Shown here in pieces: positions 24,605 through 36,252 of a stretch of DNA of 64,000 nucleotides (position 1 is its first letter; the number at the start of each line of letters is the position of its first letter). The notes beneath the pieces were generated by a model, which did no database searches, had not been told where the DNA came from, and saw only the letters and a list, made by a program, of their open reading frames with translations. The stretch is taken from contig NW_017265189.1 in the NCBI RefSeq assembly GCF_001638985.1, positions 310,001 through 374,000 of the forward strand, in the 5' to 3' direction. Made by a program: the position numbers and the translations under genes. This DNA is from Phycomyces blakesleeanus NRRL 1555(-) (lineage: Eukaryota; Mucoromycota; Mucoromycetes; Mucorales; Phycomycetaceae).

Positions 24605-27237
24605 TTATTGTGAAAAAAAAGGATGAGCAAGAATCTCTTGTATAGTCAGTCGATCTTTTGGTTTGCGCTGAAGACAGCCATCCAGTAGATTCCTTAACTC
24701 TTCACTAACTGGTACATGTAGCTCATGATTTGTATGATTTGATGGGTCGAGTTGTACAACTAGGGCTATATCCGGGTACTTGATTGGATAATTCGGATTC
24801 GGTATACATTGTATCTTTTGCCACATATTTAAATGCTGAAATGGTGTGTGGCCATACACCATTTGATATAAAATGCACCCTAATGACCACACATCGCTTG
24901 GTTTTCCGATCTATAATAAATAGAGGTATCCGTAAGGTTCTATGACATTACAATAAAACAAACTGATCTATTACCACTGTTGGTCTTCCCGAGCCAGGAC
25001 CACCTCCTGGATCCAATAATGCCTCTGGTGAAATGTAGTTCGGTGTTCCCATCTAAAATCAAGTTCTTAGATCGTGATAAATAAACTCTACAAGTCCTTC
25101 AAACTAACATTGTGATCACGGTGGACATTTGTGGTATCGTTCGCAATTTTGTTGGCAATTCCAAAATCAATCAATCTCAGTTCGCCTTTAACAATCATAA
25201 AGTTTGCTGGTTTCAAGTCAGAGTGAATAATCCTCGAATTATGCAATACATTAACTGCTTGCAACATCTGTCACAACCATTTGTTAAGCGAGCATACAAA
25301 AACAACACAAGATTATCACAATCTAAATGACGCAAGAACTAAATCCATTTTTGGGTTTCTTTATTTACCTTTTTCCAATAAAATCTAATAAAGTGCAGGT
25401 TGAGCGAGCTTTTCCTTTCTTTTGCCATAAGACAGGCCATGTCAACTTCCCCGAATTCCATTACCTTTTATATATATATATATATTAATATAAAAACCCC
25501 CTAAATTAGTTTATTTCAAGTCTCTCCGGTGACATGATCTCTTACAAGATATATAAGATTAAATGTTGCATTAATCTCATGGTCGTACATCTTTACTATC
25601 AGTTCGCTGTCACTCAAAGCTTGAAGGAGGTTGATCTCATTGAGATACATTTGATATGTCTGTACATCAGCATTCTCAAACGAGATTTGTTTTATGGCAT
25701 ACATTTTGTTATCTTCGGATAATACACAAAAAACTTTACTGGTGCCTCCTGCTCCAACTTGGGACAATATACTATATCTCACGTCATTTACCTAGAGTAA
25801 ATAAAGTATTGTGAATAAACAAAAGTTGCTTGCGCAATTTCTTACATAGATTGCGTCTAATGGTCGTGAAGAGGTGGTTGATTGTAAGGGTGGAGATGTT
25901 TTGGATGGTGAAGGTCGGGATGGCGATTGTGATAATAGAGGATTGGCTGTTTGTTGAGCCATTCTTTTCGGAGCAGTATAAGGTATCGAAGACTTTGCAT
26001 ACAAATGGTTGGTTTTATTATGCTCAGTACTTTGAATTCTTTCAAAGTTTTTTTGTATTTGTTCAATTGATTTTCTTACATTCTTATTCTTGCTTAAGGA
26101 TGGCGAGGGTTCTGGGCTACTGAATGGTGGTATTTCCTATATACCATACACTTGTCAATATTTAACTAAATCCTATGTTACATATATATATATTTACCGG
26201 CACCGTGTACTTGTTTACTAGACACGCAGACTTTTGTCTAAATTATCATGCATTAAATACCAATTGACATGTATAATATCCAGGTATCCTACCACAAACC
26301 TGATTATTTTATCGTCTGATTCTTCCCGTCGTCTCTTTGGTGACCGAACATCAGACTCCATATTAATACCATGGAGCATCTCTATAGATTTGTTACTGCC
26401 CTCTTCTTTTTGAATTGGAGAATTTATTGAATAACCTATGCATTGAGATGTAAAAAAAATTGTCAATAGAATAATAAAAATAATAATATTTCCTATTAGA
26501 CACACCCACCCACGCATATATATATACATATATATATATATTTACCCGTAACATATAATTTACTAGAAGATGGTTTATCGGTTGATTGGTATTGCATTGA
26601 TCCTTTTGTGAGAGAAGTATCACTGCACAAACAAGGTAAGTACATTTACTACTTTCAACTATTTAAAAAATATCCATAAAAGTAATAATATTAATACCCA
26701 ATATTCATTTTAGAAAACTTATTCGTTGGTACATGGTCTTTAGATGAGGAGCTTTTTGTCGTCTAGATTGTAATTTGGTCAATAAATGCATCTGAATTCA
26801 ACTATTCCCATACTATTATTATGTTGCTTAGATCTGCAGAGCGGCTGTGCGATAACGTTTTTGTTTCATTATTTGCGGCAGTTTCTTGGTGGTATTCCTA
26901 TGTAAATTATTTCCAATTAATGAGCTTCATTTTGTGTGTGTAATGATAACAAAAAAAATAGAAAAAAAATATGGTTTGATTAATTCTGTTAGTGAATTAA
27001 TTGGTCGAGAAATACTTACTTGAGATAATGAATACGAAGTCATCTGTGAATTCATTGGTCGGTCATCATCAAAGATCTCATCGAGACTATTAATGTAGCG
27101 CTTCACTTTATGAAATGCATTATTGGATTCGTCTTGTACAAGTTAGTTTTATACTTTCTTGTGAGTAATTTGTTTAATTATCTCAGGTGAATCAAGGAAT
27201 TCTATTTACTTTCTGAATCTGAGACGTCTCTTTGCAT
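24605..27237 (-). CDS. MPS1: Dual-specificity kinase Mps1/TTK (spindle checkpoint)
   Basis: Kinetochore kinase of the spindle assembly checkpoint (also spindle-pole duplication in yeast). Exon 1 is 28 nt (27210-27237, MQRDVSDSE) and joins in phase to [20 protein letters not shown]. The N-terminal region is Ser/Pro-rich, disordered and broken by many introns. The kinase domain starts [20 protein letters not shown], with the family-specific GGTSKVF loop and catalytic MYAIKQI lysine. It carries [15 protein letters not shown] (HSD in place of HRD, as is usual in Mps1), [24 protein letters not shown] and [20 protein letters not shown]. It ends [15 protein letters not shown]. The N-terminus seems shorter than in animal TTK. 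Exon borders in the middle are approximate. Confidence 0.87.
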
Positions 27238-27473
27238 CTTTATGGTATTGAAGGAATTTAATCTTTGCCAGGAAAAGAAAAATAAAGAGGGTCTGAATCA
27301 CGTATGTAAGTTGTCCTTATTGACGTCAAATATATCGCGGTGTTTCAAGTGTGGCGTATGAGAGCAACTACAGAGCAGCTTCAGCAGTTTCTTTATACAA
27401 AATCTTTACATCCAAATATAGAAATAAAGTGAAGATTTCCCAAAAAATCGTCTCCAACAGCTTCATCACAAAA

Positions 27474-27732
27474 AATCTTTATACTCAAAACAGTCTTACG
27501 ATCTTAATATTTTGGGTTATACTATAAAATTTAAAGTGACTCCAGAAGCTTATAAGAAATCAACAACTATTGCATTTCGTATTTTTTCTTCTAAATTTTG
27601 AACTGTCTTTTTGTATACTGTGACTTAGAATTATTGACTGTAAAGCAATGTAGATGATAAAAACTTTAAGAATTCTAAGATGTAGTGTGATCCAAAATCT
27701 TTATATTTAAAACGGTCTTGAGATCTTAATTT
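27474..27732. repeat. Pair of diverged ~40-bp direct repeats
   Basis: AAAATCTTTATACTCAAAAC at about 27475 and AAAATCTTTATATTTAAAAC at about 27694 are followed in both by a GTCTT.(C/A)GATCTTAAT extension. A shorter third match (ACAAAATCTTTACATCCAAA) lies near 27400. About 80 percent alike by eye. Origin unknown; possibly remains of an element. Confidence 0.5.
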
Positions 27733-28549
27733 CTTTGTAAAAAAAACTGCTGGAGTTTCTTTAACTTAAGACATATTAATGAGGTTGTGAAGTTCGGTTA
27801 AAAATTGGCAAATATTACACTGGTCATTAAGAAACTCAAATTGAAAATAAATATACTTTGGATTCGATACTTCTCGGTACATCGTATATAAATACATCAA
27901 TATAACTATATGAAAATAAGCTAAATAACCATCACCATTGAATTTTAATATATCACAATTTGAGGATCGGTTATATACGGATAACTCCTTATTATTGGTT
28001 AGAATCACTCTCCTTTTGCTTTAGAATTAAACCCTCCTCCTAGTAGTATTTATGTAGATTGAGTTGCTTGACAGAATACTTATATTAGAGTTTATAGAAT
28101 TCCTGCAAAAAACGTTTAATTTACGATCAGTTACACACTTTGTACGTTTTTTTTTGGTACTATTAGGGACGTTTATGAACCTGAGTCAAGTTGATCTATT
28201 TTTTTTCTTAGAAAAAACAAGGTCTCTTTTTTTTGTCTATCCCAGGTCCATTGATTAACCCTTAACGATATATTGGACAACATTGAGCGAAAAGACAAAG
28301 GACCTGTGGGTTCTTAAATTTGTTTTTGCAAGATGTTACAAGGTTCTTGATACCGTACTATAGAGTGTTTTATATGATAGCTTTAATTAATATGTTTACT
28401 GCAAGTATGTAAAAAGAAACTTTGATTGAGTACGAAATATATTTTTTGGGCGTTAACTAACGGATAGGGTAAAACTATTATTTGTAACAAAAATCGCGAG
28501 GTGAAATGAGAGCTTCTCCCAGCTTTCCACCTGCAAAGTCTAACTAGAA

Positions 28550-28774
28550 TCATTTAATATCGGGACAATTTGAACAGTAAGAAAAATGTCCCTGGTTGTC
28601 TTGGGAGTTGCTTTTGAAAACAACCACATTTCTTATTGTACTCCTTTCCTTATCTGGTACGCTTTGACTGCCTTCAATTGGAATGACCACCATTTCACTT
28701 TGGTACTTACTATTAAGCTTATTGAGATGGAACGAGGTTTTCTTATATAATCTACACATGGTGTGAGTTGTCAT
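28550..28774 (-). pseudogene. Unidentified ORF fragment with a C-x2-C end
   Basis: 74-codon ORF, SFHLNKLNSKYQSEMVVIPI continuing to VVVFKSNSQDN and ending GHFSYCSNCPDIK. Amino-acid composition is more protein-like than the surrounding AT-rich frames. Sequence after the stop still reads FAGGKLGEALISP in one frame. It could be a remnant of a mobile-element gene, but I do not recognise it. Confidence 0.3.
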
Positions 28775-29768
28775 TATTCTTGCTTGATAAATTTTTCTTT
28801 TTGAAAAGAGTTAATGCGATTAACTAATTAAAAACGTGTAAACTGGTATTGTGTTTGTTTATTTATTTTTATTGATCTAAGCATATTTAGATATTCTGCT
28901 TTATTGTGTAAGTTGATATGACTATTGACGTGAATTCAACATCTTCTTGATCCATAAATATAAGCTGTATATATCACATGTATACTCACTTAGCTCTAGT
29001 ATCACCGATACAAAATCTCAGATACATATCTTGAACGGTAACCTGTTTCTATACACCAGTTCTAAAATAGAGCCCTCCTCCTAATAATAACCGTGCTACA
29101 TGTTTGGACCCTTTATCTTTTACATTTTCTTTTTGGAACTATATATTATCAGTCTGTTACAGCTGTTGTGCGATAGACATACAACGGGATATAGTACTTT
29201 ATAATTATCGATTTTTTTTGTTGAAAATAGAAAATAATATATATGTATATCTTTTAGATTCAGAATCAAAGAAATATACTTAAGCTTTGACTTAGTTTAC
29301 AAGTAGTATATACTTGGTCATATAATAAATATCAACTGTCATTTATTACCGAGCAAACAATTTTTCGTATTATAAGCAAAATTTATATCATTATTAATAC
29401 TGGTATGATTGATATTGATTTCTAAAATATTGCATCTTATGGGATAAATTGTTACAATTGCTTCAAGTATAATTATACTGCATTTATGTATGTATGTATA
29501 AGTAGCTCATAAAAATCTATCACTTTAAATCTTTGTTTTCTTGATCCATTCTTACTCTGTTCTTTTTACATCAATGTACATAAAGAAAAAAGAGCCTGTT
29601 TTACTTAAGCAACGTCACGTATTTATATTTATATTTTTATATACACATATAATTTATACATATTAAAAAAATCATTTCTTTATATATATATTCCGTCCTA
29701 TCAAACATTGTCTTCTTCTTCTAGCTCGACTTTACTCCAAAAACTTCTCGGAAACCTTTCATCTCACA

Positions 29769-32037
29769 ATGAGAAAAGAAGAAAACTATCCAATTAAACC
29801 AATTGAGGTAATTATCCTCTTGGGAATGACCGCCACAAAGATCAAACCATCGGCTTATACATCATTAGATCACTCTAAATGAACTTGACAGAGAGATGAA
29901 GCGGGTAGAACTTGTTTTTAAAAGAAAAGAATCGGAAGAGACTTGGGAGATGCACAACGCTGCTCTAAGAAATATGACTACATGGATTCTTAAACTTGAC
30001 GCCCATAAACAAACATATTTTATCGAACGCATAAAGAAACTAAAGGCACCAATCATTATATCAGTAAGCATTTCTTTTTTTTTAAAAAAAAATTATTCCA
30101 CAACAAAGCTGCGTATACAAAAAAATCTTATTTTGTGAGCATGTGTCGTTAATAGCTTCTGTCCGAACGTAGTCGTCTCTCAGGCACTGCTATGGAAATG
30201 CTCAAAGCACTTTCAAAAGCCATGAAAACCGACTATCAAGACATACACGAACTATTTGCAACAGCATTATTCTCTTTATTCAGTAAATCTAGCAAAGTTA
30301 CACACACAAGAGCACTTGAATGCTACAAGTCTATTGTTAATAACTCAAGCATCCCAAAAGGAATTCGTCACCTTTGTTTAGCCTTAAAAAAACCTCCAAT
30401 CCCCAACAAATCCGCGCGCGAATGTGCACTTGAATGCTTAAATACACTGATCCAAGTTAATGATCCTACTAAAATAACGCAATACATCCTAAGTATTGAA
30501 GAGACTATAAAAATCTCTGCAAAGGACCCCAGCTCGGAAGTAAGATCCAAGGCTCGTGTATGCTACAAAGCTTATCACGATAAGTTTACAGAAGAAGCAG
30601 AAAGGTAAAAAGAGAGAGAGAAATAAATGGATTTTTCTGTTTTTAGTTGAAAGAATGTGTGTATATAATAAAGAATCCCTTTGTAGATTTATCTCCAAGC
30701 TTCCCGATGATGTGAAGAGATACTTAATACCCACACTCAGTGCTTCCTCTAGTACAAGTATGTCGCATTCAGTTTCATCCTTGGGGCGCCGTGCTTCCAA
30801 CCAGAGCATTAGATCAGTACCCACAAAATCAGCATCAATTGGGACCAGAAGAATACTTGGAAATTCTACACTCACCAGTAAAGCCTCAAAGTCTCCAGTA
30901 AATCCAATAAAAAATGAAATAACGAAAGAAACTCCCACTAAAAAGCACAAACCCACATCAGAACCACTTTCTGAAGAACCGTCTAAAAAAATCTTGGTAA
31001 TCGAACCTTTGATAACAGACCATGAAGCACAACCTACAAACGAAGACCCACTATCACCTACCCCTAGTCTTCGAACACCTACACAAGCCCCTGAAGAAAC
31101 GTTTGTACAATCTAAGTCGGAGAACGCTCTAAATGAACTGGAGAATGAAGAGTCTCCGAAGGTCACACCCTCGCCAACTCTTCATCATAAAGTCTTAAAC
31201 GACCAAGTGACTAAGCTTGCTGAAACACAACCTGACAAACAACCTGAAGAACAGCCTGAAGAACAACCCAAAAAACCACAACTTAATGCTTCACCTTCAC
31301 CGACTACCCATCGTGGACTTAAACGTATTGCAAATACAGAGGCTGATGAAGCACGCTCTACAAAACGTATTAATGGGAGACAAATGAAACGCCCAGTAGC
31401 AACTCGACTTTCTACTGCTCGTCAAAGTGCAGTTCGTTCGTCCATGTCATTACCAGATACCCCTCAACCTGTACGTCGATCTCCAAAGCCAACAACTCCA
31501 CCACAAAGGCTTACTACATATCATAAACTTCCTCGAGTAGCCACACTTGGTAGCAAATCAACTCCTTTAATTGGTAGATCATCAACTGAGTCCACCAATA
31601 TAAACAAATCTCCCACTCAAATGTCACCAAAATCTGTCTTGTCACGAAGATCATCTACAGGGCTACCATCAACGGTGACCTCTTCTGGGTCTTCCGAAAC
31701 AGCCATGTCTTCTACACCCAATCCTTCATCCAGCTCGCCGAAAACTTTAAAGTCTAGTCCTTTAATTCGTAGAAAACGTATGATTGCTCGTATGGATTTG
31801 GGTCAATTTGATATAAATGAGTGTCTAAGTCCAAAAACATGTATGTATTTGTCGAATGTTTACAAAATTAAAATATTACTTATCTAACCATTTATTTCGC
31901 GTATACTTTCTAAAGATACTACCTTTAAAAAGCCACACTGTACTTCTGGAACTCCCATACGTAAAAAGCGAGTGAAGACTACACAAACTCAAGACAATGA
32001 GCCACGAGCGCTTCGACGTGATGTAAAGAGATCTTGA
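29769..32037 (+). CDS. CLASP-like microtubule-associated protein (single TOG/HEAT domain)
   Basis: Five exons join exactly in frame (29769-29807, 29869-30063, 30156-30604, 30687-31840, 31916-32037), encoding 652 aa. Residues about 14-245 form helical HEAT/TOG-type repeats of the CLASP_N kind, with NAALRNMTTWILKLDAH, LLSERSRLSGTAMEMLKALS, KSARECALECLNTLIQV and SSEVRSKARVCYKAYHDKF. The rest is a long Ser/Thr/Pro/Arg-rich disordered region (RRASNQSIRSVPTKSAS; RRSPKPTTPPQRL; SRRSSTGLPSTV), typical of microtubule-lattice binding. It ends with a basic tail (IRKKRVKTTQ). Full CLASPs have two or three TOG arrays and about 1000-1500 aa, so this is a short relative. Function in spindle or cortical microtubule stabilisation is inferred from the family. 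Confidence 0.75.
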
Positions 32038-35000
32038 TTACTATTATCTTTGTCTCAAGCACGATACCTTTTTGATTCATTCCTTTGCATACTTTCAAAA
32101 ATCCCTTTAAGAGAGATAAAAGAGAGAAAGATAAAAAAGAAGTATATTGGAAATTAATATCCCTCTTTGTATAGCATAAACTCATTTAAATTATATTCTC
32201 TAATAGACAGTCATATGTTTACTTGTATTTATAAAAGAATACGACATAATAAAAGTAATTTCTTAATAAAAAATTGTAGTGTGGTGCAATTGGGGAGGTT
32301 TATTACTTATTATCATTTTATGAAAAATGCCGGGACAATGATCAGAGCTGCGATTACTCTTATATAACAATCGTGCGAATCAAAAGAGCTACTTCTTGCC
32401 TGGCTGGTTTAATAGGTTTTCTTGATTGATGTAGTCTTAATGTTAAAAATATTAACTGTAGCTATGGGCTACTAATTAGTTTGAAGAATATAAAAATCCC
32501 TTTGTACTGCAAGAAAATTCGAAGCACAAACCATCTGGAAAAAATTCAAGTTATTATTTTTCTAATATAATGTATACAATATTTTGGTTGGTTTTTCTTA
32601 TTGAAGATATCAGCTCTTTATATCAAAAACCTGAATACCTCGATAATAATATATATCTAATTAGTGCTTCTGTCTCTTCCAATCTGAAATAAAATAAATG
32701 AAATATTGGCTATTGGCTATTGTCTCTGTTGTATACGAATATTCAAGAGTGCTATATGTCTGTCAATATTTGCAGTAATTAACGTGTTTTAATATTATTC
32801 AAATGCAAAATAGTATACCTTAAAAATCTGTACTTTACCCATACCTTTGATATATGTGCTGTTATTTCCTGGGATATTTAACTTATACTACATAGTCCGG
32901 AATGGCTGGGCTTGTTTGTATCAGTTTTACCCTCGAATAAAAGGATAAAGTTCGAACTTTTCAGTAGTATTCATTTAGTGATTGCTTTCATTTTTATTAA
33001 TATATAGCTAATATTGAGCGTCTAGAGCTCTTAAAAATTAACGTATATCATGTTTCACGCTATCATCACCAAACATATGATGACAATCACTCATTCTCTT
33101 GGGAAATCGTCTTGACACTTTCAACTATTGGTTTAACCTCATTTCAATAAAACTCAACCTGGAATTCAAAATTTCGTCAACTATCGTATTGTAATGAGAT
33201 TTAGTTAGTATATACATATATATATATTCTACTTTTTACTTATTGCTTAATTTCATTTGGGAATATACGTGGGTTTATTTCTTAGTGGCTACTTGGTCCC
33301 TTTTGTGTCTACTTGTCCAAACAAAATAAAAAACTTTCTCTTGTACCCTTAAACAAAAGTGCACAGACCACTTTAGAGTAACCTACAAATCGCCGCTATA
33401 GAAACCTGTACTCCACCTTTAGTTATTTTGCCACGCCGATCAAGATTAAACCTTTCATTACTTCATTAATTCTTTGCTTTACTTCCCAAATTCATTTTCT
33501 GTAGCAATTTGATTAAATATTATTAGCTATATATTCTGCTGTAGAACAGTTACACAACCCCAATAAAAGAATATACAGCTATATCACGTTTACTCTGACG
33601 TGGACATCTAAGACTGACAAAAAGCGCAGTCCTAATCTTTAATCTCAGATGCAAAATTTTCTGTTACATATAGAACCCCTCCAACGCGCATCGTTTGTTT
33701 TCTCCTTGAGCAACAACAGTCCTGGTTTCATAGTGAGGCGTCTCTTGCGACCGTTGCAGGGAGATTCTTCCATGCTACAAGCATCGGAAAGTGAAAGTTG
33801 TTACTCGCCAGCTCAGTTAATTCTGAGAAGTCGTGGGGCATGGTCTCTTTTCTTTTGGAAAGACTACTGTGTACATCGCATCGCCAATGTGGAATCATGA
33901 TGCTGGGGGGAGGGAGGTCTAACCTGTGGTGAGATGTGCTGGCTCTTCACTGCTAACCTGACTGAACTCTTTAACGGCTGACGGTGAAGCTACTGGTAGT
34001 CGAATGAGCTGGACCTTATCACCTAGTGGTAAGTTCTCTGGCGAGTTCGCACCCACATTACTCGGTGACGAGATGTGGGGCTGGATGAACGGGTGCTTTC
34101 CGTTGGTTTGCCACCATTCCAGCACCTCCTTCGCTACCAAGTCAGGTTTACGTCCTGAAGGAGATTGAGCCGCGTAATGCGGGGACAAAGAACTTGGTGT
34201 CATGCTTTTTATTCTTTTACTCATGTAAAAGAACATTAAGTGAAATTTAATCAAATAGAATAGTTTCTTTACATGTATCTTTAAATAAATAAATAAAGTC
34301 TTTCTTATCTATTGTCAGCTTTAATAAAAAAAAACACGCTTTTAAACATTTTTTTTTTACTTGATTGAAGTCAATGTTGTAATTAGGAGGGCTCATTTAT
34401 AAGAAGAAATTAATTAGTCAAATAAATCTGAAAAGAAATAAAATAATGTTTGTATATTTTGACGTGGTATCGTCAATCTTCTTTAACTACAGATGCTGTT
34501 TTTGTCTATAAAGTATATAAATTGCAGAACAATGTTTGAGGATGCCGATGCCGTGAATTTTATAATATTGAATTTGGCTAGTGCGGATGGAGATTGTAAA
34601 GAGGATTTATTGGAATGAGAGAAAATTCAAGAGAAATGAAGAGAAATGAGAGATGAGAAAGAATATAGGCATGTGTTTGACAGAGAGACAGAAAAAACGT
34701 GATGAAGAATGAATACACACTAAGGCCCTCATTTTATTTACACAGATTGTGTGCAAGAAGTTTAATATTGACCTCTCTATAAACCAATGACCATTATCTA
34801 CAAGCATTTTTTGTATTAAAGCCAATCCATTGATACAATTATTTGTATGATGCTGCCTTTATGTTTTTCTTAGGTACAAGTGTTCAAAAGACTATTGTTT
34901 TATCATTTCAATATCGTCAATTTTTCTTTAAGCTACCACCAAAATTTATTTATTTTTCAATTAACCTTTGAAGAGATTTCAGAAAATATTTCCTGTCCAG

Positions 35001-35268
35001 AAAAAGACAAAATATTAATTTAGATTGATAGAGAACACTCTTGTACATCTTGTCATATTCGAGCGACTTAATGAAAGACTTAAAAAAGTGTTTCAATGTT
35101 TTTAAAAAGCATCTCATCTCGGTAATACTGCAAATCGCATTGTAAGTAGTCAATTAACTGAATTAAAAAATATACAATCTTACCCAATTTCTTAGTATAT
35201 CGTCCCTATCAATTGGCACATTTGATAGCACCAAGCAAGTAAGCTTCACATATCTATCTTGTTGTGAG
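32038..35268. other. 3.2-kb AT-rich gene-poor region
   Basis: Mostly AT-rich sequence without a gene. The exception is a block at about 33640-34225 with clearly higher GC, listed separately. The stretch 34950-35268 lies just 5' of Fanzor relic B and may include its former promoter. Confidence 0.45.
33919..34224 (-). pseudogene. Unrecognised ORF in a GC-shifted island (possible mobile-element remnant)
   Basis: The start at 34224 gives MSKRIKSMTPSSLSPHYAAQ, then DLVAKEVLEWWQTNGKHPF and VQLIRLPVASPSAVKEFSQV, ending AHLTTG. The block 33640-34225 is much richer in G and C than its AT-rich surroundings. Beyond the stop another minus-strand frame stays protein-like (FSELTELASNNFHFPMLVAW, then KNLPATVARDASL), suggesting a frameshifted or intron-split continuation. 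No family recognised. A gag-like fragment or a gene remnant brought by transposition are options. Confidence 0.35.
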
Positions 35269-36252
35269 TTGGAAGATAGTAAACATCATTACCCCATTCA
35301 GAGTCCTAACTGTGAAGACATCACTACAAAAAATCAGCTTGGGGGAGTGCCACAGTTCTTTGAATATATACAAGGCCTGGTTTTTAAAGCCCATACAGTT
35401 ACCATACACACGTACACACTCAGCAGATACATCTTTCGTCCCGAGTTAGCACGCAAGCCATCCTTCGACATTAACGGATGAATTAAACAAGATATTTTTG
35501 TCAATGTCTCTTTATTGTTGCTCGGTTTTCATACTACTTCCTACTATATAACAGAAACGACAAGGTAAACTTGTAAGTTCATTTATCGCTACGACGGTGC
35601 TTATATTACGATGAGTTTTTCCATCCTCAGCTCCTCTTGCACAAATACCAAAAGTCAAAAAAATCGTCAATATTTAATCCGCACACTTCGTCCCTCTTCT
35701 TATAATAAGCAATCCAAAGCCAATAAATGTATGTATGTCAAGAAATAACAGTGCTTAATTTGGTTGGTCTTCTATATGGATAGTGAAAAACTAGTCTGTA
35801 CCTCACAACCAATACCATAAACGAATTAAAGATGCAATAATGAGATGTCTACTTCGCAAGCATGGATTTAATGCTTGTTTGTTTGATGAACTTAGTACTC
35901 CCGAGCATTGTTTTTCATGCTCTCAACCTTCCCTTTGAACCTTCAAGTAAGTCGAAAACTAGCCAATATTGCCACACTTAAACGCCAGCTATAGCATGCC
36001 ATAGTCTTCCAAGACAAATATTACAACCAGTCATCACTGCTTTGTTATTCATATTTCTTATAAATCTACGCATATTTACCAAATCAAAATTGTTTGAAGG
36101 TCATGGCTTCGTTAAAGTTTGAACATCGCTTGCGGAATAAAGATCTTGCTGCTGTCCTGAACTTCCGATATATACTTAACCAATTGAGACATATTTGTAG
36201 TATGCCTGAAGTATTCGCCCGTGTCATTCAGGTCGGCAATACTAAAATGTGA
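35269..36252 (+). pseudogene. Fanzor (TnpB-like nuclease) relic B
   Basis: Three blocks in family order. (1) 35269-35560: QFFEYIQGLVFKAHTVTIHT and YTLSRYIFRPELARKPSFDI, matching the helical N-terminal region of mucoralean Fanzor proteins, with an in-frame TGA after it. (2) 35759-35959: FGWSSIWIVKN, a TAG, then HKRIKDAIMRCLLRKHGFNA, CLFDELSTPEHCFSCSQPSL, TGA, TFK. This is the 'GxWS' strand, the 'LRKHGF' helix, the acidic DE and the first zinc-ribbon C-x2-C. (3) 36103-36252: HRLRNKDLAAVLNFRYILNQ, the RuvC-III 'NxDLAAxLNFRxI' block with its Asp, then the usual MPEVFARV end. The blocks are in different frames. An intact gene would need several hundred more residues between blocks 1 and 2. Dead copy with internal loss. 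Confidence 0.78.

Larger units (their letters stand above)
27238..29768. other. 2.5-kb AT-rich intergenic region
   Basis: No confirmed gene. Holds diverged short repeats near 27474 and 27693, two CCCTCCTCCT-containing repeats near 28030 and 29072, and a 74-codon minus-strand ORF (28550-28774), each listed separately. Confidence 0.45.
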
